The notes: a model not told the origin generated them from the letters alone. Counted from the stretch's first letter, positions 1 to 11,553 are shown. The stretch is DNA of 64,000 bases from Golubevia sp. BC0850 (GCA_012976225.1 JAAVVG010000009.1:248001-312000); one strand, 5' to 3'. Numbers and translations: made by a program.

Positions 1-791
1 TTCAAAGAGGACCTCCTATCTCTAGTCCAAGCTCTGGGAAAGGTAGGAAGAGAGGTCAATCTCTTTCGATGGTTGGAATGCAGAATCAACTCGGCATGTC
101 TCAACAGCAGAGACCTCAAGACCTGCTTCACCGAACTAGCTCGTACGCACACTCGCTTTCCACTCAGTCTTCCAACGCAAGCACGTCTTCTCCTGGTGTC
201 AGTTGGTCGGTGGAAGTAGGGGACTCAGATGTTTGGACAATCGTCAGTGCAGGTGAGTTCTCGTGGGTCGACCAATGTATGCTGATCCTCATTATCGAAA
301 GTTTCATTGCTGACTCGTCCTGTGCCCCTTTCTATTGCTCTCTCCGTACAGATGTGGCCTCTCACACTTTCTACGTGCCTCCTAAGGTGGTAGGAGGGTT
401 CCAGCCTCCATCAACCCACTTGGATCCGAAACTAGCCCATCTCATCAGCTCGCCAGCTCCATCTCGTCCGATCACTCCTCTTCCAGTAGTAGAACTAGTC
501 ATTCCGCCTCAGCCGCCTCAACTTCGACAGACAAACTCGGACGGAGGTGAGAGTTCAGCTCCGGCTGTAACGCTGCCCTGCGTCACTCTGATTGGAGAGA
601 ACTTCACTCCAGATCTCTTCGTCTTCTTTGGAGACTACCAAAGTGAGAGGGTAGAAGTTCATTCATCGACGACCATTGCCTGCACTCCCCCTCCTACTTC
701 TGGGCCTGATGGAAGGCCGAGAGAAAGAGTTCCTGTGCTTCTGGTTCGCCATGATGGGATCATTTTCCCAACTACATGCTTATTCCCTTAG
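1..791 (+). CDS. CSL-family (Su(H)/Lag-1-type) transcription factor, C-terminal part
   Basis: Partial gene; the reading frame is open from the window edge, so the N-terminus lies upstream. There are two coding pieces, 1-252 and 352-791. The 99-nt intron at 253-351 (GTGAGT...CAG) is a multiple of three, so the frame also reads through it. The joined protein carries the end of the beta-trefoil domain (SDVWTIVSAD...FYVPP) and then a C-terminal IPT/TIG (RHR-C) domain ending RHDGIIFPTTCLFP, which is the characteristic terminus of CSL proteins. CSL factors bind GTGRGAA-type DNA. Animal members act in Notch signalling, and fungal members (Cbf11/Cbf12 of fission yeast) act without Notch, in adhesion, cell separation and lipid metabolism. 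The nuclear role here is inferred from the family. A Ser/Gln-rich linker precedes the conserved part. Confidence 0.85.
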   Translation, partial: QRGPPISSPSSGKGRKRGQSLSMVGMQNQLGMSQQQRPQDLLHRTSSYAHSLSTQSSNASTSSPGVSWSVEVGDSDVWTIVSAGEFSWVDQCMLILIIESFIADSSCAPFYCSLRTDVASHTFYVPPKVVGGFQPPSTHLDPKLAHLISSPAPSRPITPLPVVELVIPPQPPQLRQTNSDGGESSAPAVTLPCVTLIGENFTPDLFVFFGDYQSERVEVHSSTTIACTPPPTSGPDGRPRERVPVLLVRHDGIIFPTTCLFP

Positions 792-1769
792 AATCTCAAC
801 CTGAATACCCCAGTCTCACAATGTTCAAGTCTCTCTTCCCTCAAATCTTGGACCTCAAAATCCTCACAAAGAAAAAGCAAATGAACGGAAGCAGAAACCA
901 AAAGCCCTCTTCATTGCGGCTAGATACCCTTAATCCAATACTCAACAGTTTCATATTCTTTCTTCTCTTTCCGCTCTCAATCCAAAGCAAGTTGGCTACT
1001 AGCTACACACTCACTCCTCTCTCTCTATCTCCTCGTTTCTTTCAAGCAACGCAAAGCATTCACGCCCTATCGTACTCCCGTTCTCGTCTTCATCTCTTCA
1101 TCTCCTCAATATCCTAATGCCCACTCAAACGTCCTTGCTCATCTCATCTCCATTCATCATCTCTCCTCCACTTCCTTTTGCTTTCTTTTCTACTCTTTTT
1201 TTGCCCTCCATCTTTGTTCGGTTTTCCAAGCTCGGATCGTTATCTACCTAGCACTTGTCAGTTCTTTTCCTTTGTTTTTATCTTCTGTCTTTTCTTTTAT
1301 CCTACCACTTCTATTTCGAATTTGCCCTTGATCTATCGCTTTTCTCTCTCTCTCTTTTTTCGCTCTCTTCTTGTTGCTATTCACGAACTTGTCGTCATTA
1401 TCTCATTAGTTCTCTTGCCTTTAATAATCAAATCGTTTGCAAAACCCAATTCTCCTCTGTGAAGGGAGCGTGAGAGGAATCAAAGCCCAAGCAAGCTTCG
1501 TTCATCTTAAGAAAGTGTTGAGGTTTGATGATTGTTGACAAGTAGAATTACAATTGAGACTGATGATACACTCGAAGACGGAAGAAGGGATCTGAAAAGA
1601 AAAGTGATGAGACGGGGGTGCAAAAGAACAAAGGAATCCCCAGTCAGCTTTCAGAGCGAAAAGGTGAGAGAAATAATACGCAACAATTAATTTCGCTGTT
1701 TTTCGAGCCAGGTATCTCACTCACCTAAGAAAAGTCAAGAAAAGCAAAGCAAGGATAAGAAAAAGAGCA
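792..1769. other. Convergent intergenic region, pyrimidine-rich
   Basis: The 3' flanks of two genes facing each other. The plus strand from about 1000 to 1450 is very rich in C/T with many TCTC runs. This keeps some frames open without coding character. I see no gene or RNA in it. Confidence 0.6.
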
Positions 1770-3016
1770 TCATCGATCAAGACCACCTCGAAAGTTCCCG
1801 CCTCCTTTGTGACACTCCTTTTCCATCTTTTGAGCTCTCTTCAGAGCTTCTTCAGAAGGCTTGTATACCGGTCTTTTTGAACCCGAACCCGATCTAGAAA
1901 TCACAAGTCCCAAATTCAAATTGGATCTTTTGGGTGTTTCCTGTCTCTGTCTCTGATTATCTCTGTCTCTATCCGCATCTGAAGAACCAAGTCTCTTCAA
2001 AGGAGGTTTGAAGGGAGGTAAAGACTTGAAAGCGGGTGAATCTTTGAAAGCAGGTGAATTTTGAGCTGAAGAAGAAAGTCCGTTTCCGTTTCCAGTTGGA
2101 CGAGATCTTGAAGGAGTCTGTTGATTGGAAGTTGAAGTCATGACTGAATGAGATGAACCACTATCAGCAATTGGAACACGGACTGGCATTGATTTGATAG
2201 GCTTCGGATTTGAGAAACGACTTTTTGAGGTTGAAGAAGGGACTGATTTTCTGAAAGAAGAAGTGGAAGGTCCTGCTGAGCTACCACCTCCTGAAGCGCG
2301 AGTGGCTCTGGTTTCTGATAGGAATGAAACATCCTGGAAAGATGGAAACGAACAGGAGGCAGATTTAAGAAGAGGAATCTTCAGAATTTGAAGGTGGCAA
2401 GACTACTACTTTAATTCGAGTGAATGTATGCGCTCGTAACATCCATTCTCTGCTTATCCCAACCCAAATGAAGGATTCCCAAATCCATTTTGTCATTACA
2501 AGATCATGCCCGATCACGTTCTCTCTCGTCTAACTCACAGTCTTGGAGATTTTCAAAAACCCAACAACTTCAATCAAGTGACTCTCCATCTCGATTTCCA
2601 GTCCCTCTTCCAAGAGTGCCTTACTCTGAAGACGCTGACCTTGAACATCATTAGCTGTCAGTGGCTGTTGAAGATTCTTGGATAGAGCGGTCACTTTAGT
2701 TCTTTGAGGAATGACTGAATGAAACCAAGATTCATTGAGAAGATGATTCTTTGTGTTGAAGAGTAAGAGCTTGCCGTTTAGAAGGTGTAGGTTTAATGTA
2801 CCATCATGCCAAGTCTTGTTCTTCTTTGTCAACTCGGTGGTATATAAGACTTCGTAGTGCTGCGAAGAGAGAGAAGAAGAGGTTGTGTTGTTGTGTTGTT
2901 GTCAGCCAAGAGGAGGAGAGGAGGTGAAGATGCGCTGCGTCCAGATCACGAATGCTCACTTGAATGGTAGCAAAGACAGGATCTTTCTTTGGTGTTTCAG
3001 GTGGAATAGAAGTCAT
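1770..3016 (-). CDS. DUF2439-domain protein (ZGRF1/Mte1/Dbl2-like N-terminal domain)
   Basis: Three exons, all phase 0: 3016-2960, 2859-2539 and 2333-1770, giving 313 residues. Both introns start GTGAGY and end CAG. Residues about 15-125 match DUF2439. They begin FATIQHYEVLYTTEL, continue with KTWHDG, then LLNGKLLLFN and IEMESHLIEVV. The rest is Ser-rich and basic, with many SPAFK-like repeats, and ends in a Lys/Arg-rich tail. In other eukaryotes this domain is found in proteins of recombination-intermediate and telomere processing (human ZGRF1, yeast Mte1, fission yeast Dbl2) that recruit Mph1/FANCM-type helicases. I see the domain; the repair role is inferred from the family. There is no helicase or zinc-finger domain, so it resembles the short fungal form. 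Confidence 0.75.
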
Positions 3017-3129
3017 CGCCTATTTGGATGATGGTGGGTTCAGGAAGAAGAGGCAACTTTTGCTCTTCACTCCATCATCCTCGTCCCCCTCTCTTCCTCT
3101 AACCTCAATTTCTAACTCTGCGAACAGGC

Positions 3130-3736
3130 ATGGCAACTGAACAAACCCTTGCAGTGAAAGCTGCTCTCGTCACACTCAGCAGTAAGTTTCACCTCTCCCT
3201 CGCTTTTTGAGAGAGACTCGACTCGATCGACTCTCGAGTCACTTTCTTCTCACTTTTCTTCTCTCCAACCCTCCCTTCCTCACCTTTTCTCAGATTTCGA
3301 ACTGCCCAGCTGCACTCCACTTCCACCTGGTTGTATTCTCCAAGCTGGAATCCCCTCCGTCGAAACCTACCGCCATCTACGAAAATCTGGTGGTCTCTCT
3401 GTCAAGTCAGTGGAAGGTTCGACCATCGGGTTGAAGAACAGTCTCTACTCCTGTCTTATCCTCGACTCCTCGTCTAAGGAAATGATTGGTCTGGGAAGGG
3501 TGATCGGAGACGGAGGAGCTTTCGTCACAATCGTAGACATCGTCGTCGTACCGTCTCATCAAAAGAAAGGTCTAGGGAAATGCATCATGGATGATTTAAT
3601 GAAGTGGATAAAAAACAATGTACCCAAAGATGCATTCGTTTCTCTGTTCGCAGATGGAGATGCTGCATTTTTGTATCAGAAGTACGGATTCAAAACCACA
3701 GCTCCGTGGTCAGTAGGGATGGGGATGGTCGCTTGA
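3130..3736 (+). CDS. GNAT-family N-acetyltransferase
   Basis: Two exons, 3130-3181 and 3294-3736, phase 1, 164 residues. The start is the ATG that opens MATEQTLAVK, directly downstream of the divergent DUF2439 promoter. The acetyl-CoA binding signature is clear: GLGRVIGDGG, then VDIVVVPSHQKKGLGK (the Q/R-x-x-G-x-G/A motif), and the C-terminal FLYQKYGFK. The N-terminal GIPSVETYRHLRKSGGLS is typical of small bacterial-like acetyltransferases that are common in fungi. The substrate is unknown; such enzymes act on small amines, peptides or antibiotics. It is a complete single-domain protein of normal family length, probably cytosolic because I see no signal peptide or membrane segment. Confidence 0.85.
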
Positions 3737-4325
3737 AGATCATAGAGTTAGAAGCTGAAGTTATTAAAATATCAGATCATGAAATTAGCTAGTAGATCAG
3801 TCTGAACTAAAATGCAATGCAGTGGGTCTTATCTTGCTTTTTGAAGTGTGGGCGTGTGTGTGTGAGAGAGAGAGAGAGAGAGATTGGAAATGAGTTCTCG
3901 GCCTGTGTAGATCTGAAGAGCCAGGACTCTTCAATTGATCTTTGAGACCTCGAAAAAAGATTCCCTCAGGAAGAGTGGCTAGCAATCTTGCCATTCCTTC
4001 TGGGTCACTGCGACGGCGACCGCTAGAAAGCTCCGGTGTTGAAGCAAATTGATGCTCGCCTCCGGCTGCAAGACCCTCTCGACCTCACCCACAAATTTGA
4101 TTCTACCAAACCCAAATCAAATATAATTTCTAAAAAGGTCAAAGAAAGAACAGAGAAGCTATAGGAAGAAAGACGGAGAAATAGAAAGGTTTTATGAGAT
4201 AAGAAAAGGCAAGTCAAGTCAAATCAAGTTCGACCAAAGAGAATCACATTTCATTCTCCCCCACCACCTCTTAAAATCCGGTCCCTTTCTCAACTAATTA
4301 ATTTTAAAGCCACCTAGACGGGAAT
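3737..4325. other. Convergent intergenic region with a GA dinucleotide tract
   Basis: The 3' flanks of the acetyltransferase and RIP1. It contains a GT/GA simple repeat at about 3856-3883, a pure (GA)n run of about ten units. Nothing else is recognised. Confidence 0.6.
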
Positions 4326-6143
4326 TTAACCAATAATGAGTTTTCCTTCATCATCATTGAAATCGTATTCCGGAACTTCCAAATTAAGAGGAGCAGGTCC
4401 CTTTCTAGCTCTACCTGAAATGTCATAATGGGATCCATGACAAGGACAGTACCATCCTCCGTAATCTCCAGCTTCACCGATGGGGACACATCCCAAGTGG
4501 GTACAGACACCTGCGAGAAGGATAAGGGAAAGGGGAGCCGAGGGAAGGTGTTAGTTTTGGAAGCAGTTTGGAAGGTGTTATCTCTCTGTTGAATCTGGGG
4601 ATCCCTTGCTCTTTGAAGGACTCTGCTAGAAATTGTCTAGAGCTGAGAAACAAGTTCCTGTTAAACAGTAAAGTCTTTGAACTTCCTCTCGGCTGTCGCT
4701 TTTTGTGATTACCCCATGCTCTTGAGCCGAAAAATCTGACGGAACTCTCACCGCTCCTTGATGCCTTTAGTTCTATTGTTTTAAGTTTCCTTCAACACTC
4801 GAACTGAACGATATCAGACAATCCCCACTCGCGAATCCACTCCACCTCCTCTCCAATCCTCCCTCCTCCCCACCCTGTCCTTCCCCCCATCTCTCTCTCC
4901 CCCAAACACTCACCAAGCATAACCAACCATTCAGGTCTCTTAGCTCTATCCTCATCTTTCTGTGGATCTCTCAATTTACTAATATCAACTTCATTAGCCT
5001 CTTTAATTTCATCTGCAGTTCTATGTCTAACGAAAACCGGTTTCCCTCTCCATTTGATAATAGCATTTTTGCCTTCTGGAATCGAATTCATATCCACTTC
5101 AACTTTTGCTAGAGCTAAAACATCAGCAGAAGCAGACATTGAAGATAAGAAATCTGTAACTGTACTTTTCGCTCCAACTGCTGAAACCAAACCCATTGAA
5201 CCAACCATAAAATATGAAAAGGTTTTGTTGGAATCAGTGTTGGAAGTACGATAGTTTGAATAATCTGGAACTCCTGTGGAAGAGGAACCTGCTAAGGAAC
5301 GAGAGGAAGTTGAGAGGTAACGAAGAGTTCCGATTGGAGTGATGGCAGCTGATGGAGAGAACGGATAGGGAATGGAGTTTTAGCTTTCGAGAGTTGTACT
5401 TTGACTTGGTTTTGAATTAGTAAAGCATGTAGCCGATGATCCTACAAGTCAAGAGTCCATGACTATAGGAAGGATCTGGTTGGTTCTTCTCGAGGAGGAA
5501 GGACAGGGAGAGGTTGGGAGTGCTATTCACGTGAATTCTCTCTATCTCTCCCCCGGATCTATCTCGCATAGATGTTGACCCATATTTTCAAAATATCATT
5601 CTCCTAATCTTCTAACTAAGTTCTTGCGCCTCGCCCATTCCTTGTTGTCCTCCCTCCCCTGCAATGCTCTTCCTCTTGTCAAGCCAGACGACTCACGAGA
5701 AACGTTTGTAGTGTTCATCAAGCCATTACTACTTCTAGTGACTTTGGTGCTCCATCTTGGAACGTGATTAGCATCCCCCCTTGGAGCTGGAGCATGAGAA
5801 TCGTGAGAGTGAGGGTCAATTGGGGATTTAGCTGAAAGGTTTAGGTTTCTGGCGATTGGAGCTCCTAAAGAAGAGGAAGCGACAGTGGGTCTGTTAAGAG
5901 TAGTTCGATGTGGATAAGATAGATAGAGATGAATTCAGAAAGATAGAAAGAGAGAGAGAAAGAGGTCAGTAAAAGAGAGAGGAGAGTTTGAAGGGTGCTT
6001 GCTAAGGATTTTCTTCTGAGTTGAAGGACGAGACCTTGAGAATTCAAGTTTGTTGAAGACGGGTGGAAGAATTGAATGAAGGATACTAACGGTAGAGTAA
6101 CTGAAGTACGTAGGGACAACCTTGAGGCAGCTAGAGAGGCCAT
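4326..6143 (-). CDS. RIP1: Cytochrome bc1 complex Rieske iron-sulfur subunit
   Basis: This is the [2Fe-2S] subunit of mitochondrial complex III. It carries electrons from ubiquinol to cytochrome c1 at the inner membrane. Exons 5348-4914 and 4510-4326 give a confident core: a presequence-like segment ([10 protein letters not shown]), a hinge/TM helix ([20 protein letters not shown]), and both cluster-binding boxes, CTHLGC and CPCHGSH. No in-frame ATG precedes this core because a TAA lies just upstream. The best model adds exons 6143-6091 ([11 protein letters not shown], mitochondrial-type) and 5890-5697, whose phases (2, then 1) fit exactly. This makes 288 residues with introns of 200, 348 and 403 nt. 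The alternative is a separate small protein that reads through the third donor to a stop at 5596-5598. The Rieske core is certain; the N-terminal exons are moderately so. Confidence 0.85.
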
Positions 6144-6656
6144 CGTTGCAAGTTATGAGGATGAGGATGAGGACAGGTGAAGGTGCGAAGGGAAGGACTC
6201 GGGACAGTGCTTGGGTAGAACCAATCCTCGACGCTTGATTCAAAACACAACTTTGCACCCGTATTCAATCTTGTTGACATTCCAAACCGAATCCAATACT
6301 CAAAAATTTGAAGGAAAAAATGCCAATGGCTTTGAGAGAGGGGCTGAACGGGTCAAGGCGGGTATGAGCCTCCATCCTTCTTGTGTGTCTCTTTCTGGCT
6401 TCTCTTCTCTCAGCGCCTCAGCTGCCCAAATCGGATCGGTTCAGCTCGAATAAGATAATCTCGGTGAATCAATTTCATTTTGGAGTCTGAATGAGTGTCT
6501 CGTAAAGAATTCCTGTTGCTGCGTTGAAGGCCGGGGATGAGTCAAAGCAGCACGGACTCGGATTATTTAATCTTCTGACTTTCTGAGTCTTCTGTTCTCT
6601 TTCTTCCTCTTCCCTCCTTTCCCTCCCTTTCCCCTCAACTCAACCTCCTCTCGATC
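6144..6656. promoter_or_regulatory. Divergent promoter region between RIP1 and SNZ/PDX1
   Basis: 513 bases between two divergent starts. The plus strand just before the SNZ start (about 6590-6655) is strongly pyrimidine-rich, as is usual for fungal 5' leaders. I find no recognised TATA box or riboswitch. Shared regulation is possible but not shown. Confidence 0.5.
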
Positions 6657-8015
6657 ATGTCGAATCCAACGATTGTACCATCTTCCACTGAAGCTTCAGC
6701 TCCTCAAGTCAATGGACGTGGACCAGCTCCAACTTCTAACTTACCAACTTCAACCAATGGAACTTCAACTTCAGGTTCAACCTTTGTACTCAAGTCCGGT
6801 TTAGCTCAAATGTTAAAAGGAGGAGTAATCATGGATGTAGTAGATGCAGCTCAAGCACGTATCGCAGAAGAGGCAGGTGCTTGTGCAGTCATGGCATTAG
6901 AAAGAGTTCCAGCAGACATTAGAAGAGATGGTGGAGTTGCAAGAATGTCAGATCCAGGTATGATCAATGAAATCATTAGAGCAGTTACAATTCCAGTCAT
7001 GGCAAAATCAAGAATTGGACATTTCGTAGAAGCTCAAATCTTACAAGCTTGTGGAGTTGATTACATTGATGAATCAGAAGTCTTAACTCCAGCTGATGAA
7101 ACTCATCACATTAATAAACATCCTTTCAAAGTTCCTTTTGTTTGTGGGGCTACTTGTTTAGGTGAAGCACTTAGGAGAATTAGTGAAGGAGCTGCTATGA
7201 TTAGAACTAAAGGTGAAGCTGGAACTGGAAATGTTGTTGAAGCTGTTAGACATCAAAGAACTATGCAGGCTGAAATTAGAAAGGCTGCTAGTATGGGGGA
7301 TGAAGAACTTTATACTTATGCTAAGGAAATTTCTGTGAGTTTACAAAAAGTTAGCAGGAGAGAGGAAGGGGAAAGGGGATGAGTGAGATGACTCAGATTG
7401 AGTGGGAGGATGACAAAGAGGAAGAAGGGGAGAAAGCTTCGCTCTTGAGATAGAAATCGATATGCAGATAATTTTAATTTTAGAGAGTCATTGGAATAGC
7501 TACGTAGCGTTCGGAGGAAGCCGAAGGAACGATTGAGAGCTCCCAAAAGAGTCTCACTCAAGAGAAAGGAAGAAATCTCTTTCGAGCTTCATTTCCCTCT
7601 CTTTCTCCTCTCTTTCCTCCTCCACTCCTTCCCTATTCTTTTATTCTCCCACCTCTCGCTGACCTTTCCCCCAACTCTTTCCTCCCTCTCTCCCTCTCAG
7701 GCACCCTACCACCTCCTCAAGGAAACCGCTCGTCTAAAGCGTCTTCCAGTTGTCAACTTCGCAGCCGGAGGAATTGCAACTCCAGCCGATGCAGCCTTAA
7801 TGATGCAATTAGGTTCAGATGGGGTTTTCGTTGGATCTGGAATCTTCAAGGGTGAAAATCAAGCTGAGAGAGCTAGAGCTATCGTAGCTGCTACTGCTCA
7901 TTATGATGATCCTGCTAAATTAGCTGAGGTCTCTACTGGTTTAGGTCAGGCTATGGTTGGAATTAATTGTGATAAGGATATGATGGGTGGTCAGATGAGT
8001 AAGAGAGGTTGGTAG
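6657..8015 (+). CDS. SNZ1: Pyridoxal 5'-phosphate synthase, PdxS/SNZ subunit
   Basis: Two exons, 6657-7334 and 7701-8015, phase 0, 330 residues; the intron is 366 nt. This lyase subunit builds vitamin B6 (PLP) from ribose 5-phosphate, glyceraldehyde 3-phosphate and ammonia supplied by the PdxT/SNO glutaminase, which is not in this window. The TIM-barrel signatures are all present: [44 protein letters not shown], the phosphate-binding GEAGTGN, and [19 protein letters not shown] near the end. The core matches the family end to end. The first 45 residues are a Ser/Thr/Pro-rich extension before [12 protein letters not shown]. The intron sits between KEIS and [10 protein letters not shown], within the barrel. 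Confidence 0.95.
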
Positions 8016-9074
8016 AGGACAAAAGGTTGGGAGGGGAATAAAATATGAAATCTGAAGATGTAAGAGGTTTTTAGAAACTTTCAAGTCAAATAGCAAGTTG
8101 CAGTTTCGATTCTCTCTGCTCTCTTAGTCGGAAAAAGGAGTTTAGATCGTCAATTCCACTTCAATTTTCTCAAGCCCTTCTCTTTTCTTCTCTTTTACAC
8201 CTTCTATCACCTTTCTACTTAATCAAATTCAACTGCTTTCAAAACATCAAATTGCATTTTCCACCACTTTCAAATAGACTCATCTTTTCCCTCCTCGTAC
8301 CTCTACCAAATACATCCCAACTCTCTCGTCACCTTTCCTTCTCCCTCTTATCGCTATTCAACTCGTCTTTCCCTCTCCCCCTCCCTTAATTCATCATTTT
8401 TTCGCTTCCCGGATCCTCTATCTCTTTTCTTTTTATCGTAACGTAACAACACAAAAAACCCAACAAACTTTCTATCGAAATTTCATCACAAAATTCTGCA
8501 AGAGTTTCAACCCCTTTTTGCTTCTTCTCAATTTCCTCCGTCTTTTTTTTGATTTGTGAGATGTCGCGTAGAGTTCAGAATAGGTACGGGGTGAGCTAAA
8601 AGCTGACGAGAGACGATCAAACATTTTGTAGAGTTTCTTTTCGGTGTTTTGAAGCTTTGAAAGATCGAACGGAGAATCACTCAAGAACGAAAAAGGTAAA
8701 GAAAGCAAGATGCGACAAAAGAGGAGGCCGAAACGCTGTAAGTGACTCGAAACTTGGACGAAGAATGAAGAAGTTGAGAGTTTGTTCGCAACATCCTTCC
8801 AAGTCGAGCTGAAAGCCTGCAACAGGAGAGAAGGGGACATGTGTATGCAGAAACGGGGAGTGAGGTTGAAGAGATCCACTGGAAGAGGCTTGCTTGTAGC
8901 ATCGGAGAGATAAAGAGGAGAGGTTGACTGGTGGGATCCAGAGAGTCGTGGAGATCCGATCCGAGGAAACGTTGAGACTGAAGTTGGATGAGACAATCAT
9001 GCGAGAGGTTTGGGGAAATTCATTCAGCTTGGTTCTTGGTGAAAAGTGAGCACAGCATTGATTGGACTCACCTG
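8016..9074. other. Intergenic region, no supported gene
   Basis: The convergent flank between SNZ and the F-box relic. The part at 8150-8470 is C/T-rich on the plus strand. Open minus-strand frames at 8472-9084 have no recognisable domain and overlap each other, so I do not call a gene. Confidence 0.5.
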
Positions 9075-11121
9075 TTAAACCCACTCGATCGAATTGCCAG
9101 CAAAAAGGGTTCTCTCAAGCAACGCCAGACTTTTCTCGTCCAGCTTTCCTGAGGCCTTAGTTCTGACAGAGATGATCTTGAGGCAGGATCTAGAAGGTGC
9201 GAAAGCCGGTTTCTTGTTTGACTCTTCAGACTTTTCAAAAGCCTCCAAATCCCCAAAGGATGCCGCCACGACTTGACCCTTCGAGAGACCCAACGAAGCC
9301 GCCTTCCTTGCGGCAATCAAAGAGAGAAGGTCAATGCCATCAACTTCCGAGACTCTCGGATGTCCAAGAAAGATTGTTCGATGGAGCTTTGGAAGTGGCA
9401 CCTCCTCGGTGTATCCGGCTCGGAACCCCTCTCTTGAAAGAAGGGTGAGCAACCTGAGTAGCTCAGAAAGGAAGTCGACGCCAAGATTTGATGTAACTAG
9501 AAACAGCGATGATAGCATTTTCCATTCTGTGATGGCTTGGACGAAGGTAGTAGCAGCGACCTTGGCAGAAGGTGCTGGGACGTAATCGGGTAGGAAAATG
9601 ACCACAAGGGTTCTGAGAGTGAGCCCTGTTTTCATCGTAGAGAAGTCCTGTATCCTGAGTTCGGAGATCGTGAGCATTTCTGGTTTTGGTGCTTCAAGAG
9701 CCTTAACGAATCCCTCGGTACTTCCCGTTGTCGATTTGATAGCTGGTGTTAAATTCAGCGACTCCAAGTTCGGCAGGTTTAGTGTGGTTGGAAACATATC
9801 CACTCCTTCATCTCCTTCACCCGTATCAGATCGGAGCGATAAAGAAGTGAGGCTTGAGGTGCGTGAAAGAAATCTGAGCTTCCAACTAGAGTTGATTACA
9901 TTGCTTCCAATCTTGACCACCCTTGCATCACGAAGACTGTCCATGAGATCGCCGTCGCACCTCAAACTGAAGCCTCCACATGTCCAAACTAAAGTGTTGA
10001 GCTTGAGTGATTTTGGAAGTGATACCCTCGACGCCTGATTCGTTGGTAGAAAGAGAACACCATGCGATCCAAGTTGTTCAGACACGATTGTTTGAATTGA
10101 CCGACAGCGTTCTGTGATCGTTACGATCATCTCTCTCCAAGTCCTCCTTGATGACTGATATAAAGTATCCTGAGTTCTCGGGCAGAAGGTGTGATTGCAT
10201 TGACCAGTCGAAGTATATTCGAAGGGCTTGGCTTGTCCGTTACTTGAAGCTTAATGGTCCTAATCGTGTCTCCGCCCTTCTTCCTGCATGCCTCCAGACC
10301 GGTGGCGATCTGACCTCCTGTCCCTTTCATTTCAAAATTGCGAAATGCTTCTGAAGATCCGAGAATCGATTCTTTCCAAGATCCGCAGACTCGGATCGAC
10401 TTGAAGAGCTAAGGTGTGTCGCAGCTGGATAGGAGTTTGATGAAGAGATCCCCTGAGATTCTCTGGAAGGGGTTCTTGAATTCCTTAGCCTTGGAGACTA
10501 AGATCTCTTTCTCCAGTTCCTCCATAGTCCGTTTGAGAGTCGATGAAGAAGTGGTCTCTCCGATCTCAAGCTTCGAAGCAGCTCTCAGGTGATGCAGAGC
10601 TAGTCCAAGGTAGCCGTAAGTCGCTCTGAGATGGGTCTGGAGAACAATTCATTGAAAGACTATACGTCAGTGGCTATATTGGAGAGCGACCGTAGATCTC
10701 AATTGTGAGGAAGCACGAAGACTCACCTGAAGATTGGCCTTTTCTTTCAAAGCTTTCTCCACGTCTTGAATAGCTTCGTAAGCCTGAGCTCTTCTTTCCA
10801 AACTGATACTCCTCATAATAAGAGGCTCAACTGAGTCATTCTCGTTAGAGTCGATGAGCTGATTGTCGGAGAGGAGGGGGTGAGATCAATGAGGATTCGT
10901 TCGTGATGGCAGACACATCGCAGCCAATGCTCGTTCTGAGTTCTTCGTCTTTGTTTATTTACCTGAGTACAGATCTGTTCAGCAGTCTTGAAATCGAGTC
11001 TGTCTAGAGCCTCTTGGGCAGCTCGAGTTAGTTGGATGGCTTGCTGTTCCAAGCTGGTTTCGATGGTGCTGCGCTTAGCTGCTGAATCGGATTGAGAAGC
11101 ATCGTTGGGTCTCTTTGACAT
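9075..11121 (-). pseudogene. TPR/F-box/LRR protein gene, broken (Dia2/Pof3-like layout)
   Basis: Reads from 11121 downward. Exons 11121-10963, 10858-10727 and 10636 onward are joined by good GT-AG introns. The N-terminus is TPR-like (QLTRAAQEALDRLDFKTAEQ, then AYEAIQDVEKALKEK and YGYLGLALHHLRAA). An F-box follows (PFQRISGDLFIKLL...LFKSIRVCGSWKESIL), then leucine-rich repeats. F-box proteins of this layout are SCF ubiquitin-ligase receptors. Two defects are visible. An in-frame TAG lies inside the F-box at 10409-10411. The repeat region changes frame between about 10200 and 10130, where both frames have LRR character. The terminal frame then runs open for 351 codons to a stop at 9075. A recent pseudogene is the simplest reading; sequence error at two sites is the alternative. 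Confidence 0.65.
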
Positions 11122-11553
11122 GATGTCAGTTGAGTAGAAATGTGCCTATGATTGATGTTCCGTTTTTGTAGTTGGAGGGAGAAGGATGGAACGAGAACAG
11201 ATTCTTTCTCACATCTCTCTCGCAGTTTCTAAAATCCTACCTCGCGCATACCTCTCAGCAAGATTGAATCTTGCTTTTCATGTGCAACGTTTCACAAAGT
11301 TCAATGCATCAAGGGAAGGAAAGAAAATAGAATACAATTATCGTTTGCGTTTGGCAGCTTCTCTGCCTGCTGCCATCTTTAGGCAGACAGACTGGCTAGC
11401 AGAGAGAAAGAGCGAGAACGTCATACATTTTAAAGGACAAACTGTAAAGATGGGATTGAAGAAGTTTTGAATTGGAATACATAAGCCGACTCCTCGTTTC
11501 ATAAGACCCTTCTTTGCTCTTCTTCCAAAAGTTCTTCTAAAACCTTCCGCCTT
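11122..11553. other. Intergenic region
   Basis: The 5' flank of the F-box relic (start 11121) and the 3' flank of RPN8, both on the minus strand. No feature is recognised apart from ordinary A/T-rich flank sequence. Confidence 0.5.

Noticed and set aside
776-1473. Overlapping plus-strand frames in a C/T-rich tract
   Set aside because: Open only because of pyrimidine bias; Ser/Phe/Leu-rich with no domain and no splice signals. They lie in the 3' flank of the CSL gene.
5528-5533. CACGTG palindrome as a RIP1 promoter element
   Set aside because: In the preferred model it lies inside a RIP1 intron; it would count only if the core had its own promoter.
8472-9084. Minus-strand frames of up to 174 codons
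   Set aside because: Two overlapping frames with unlike compositions, no domain, and no intron joining them to the F-box relic, which already has a stop at 9075.
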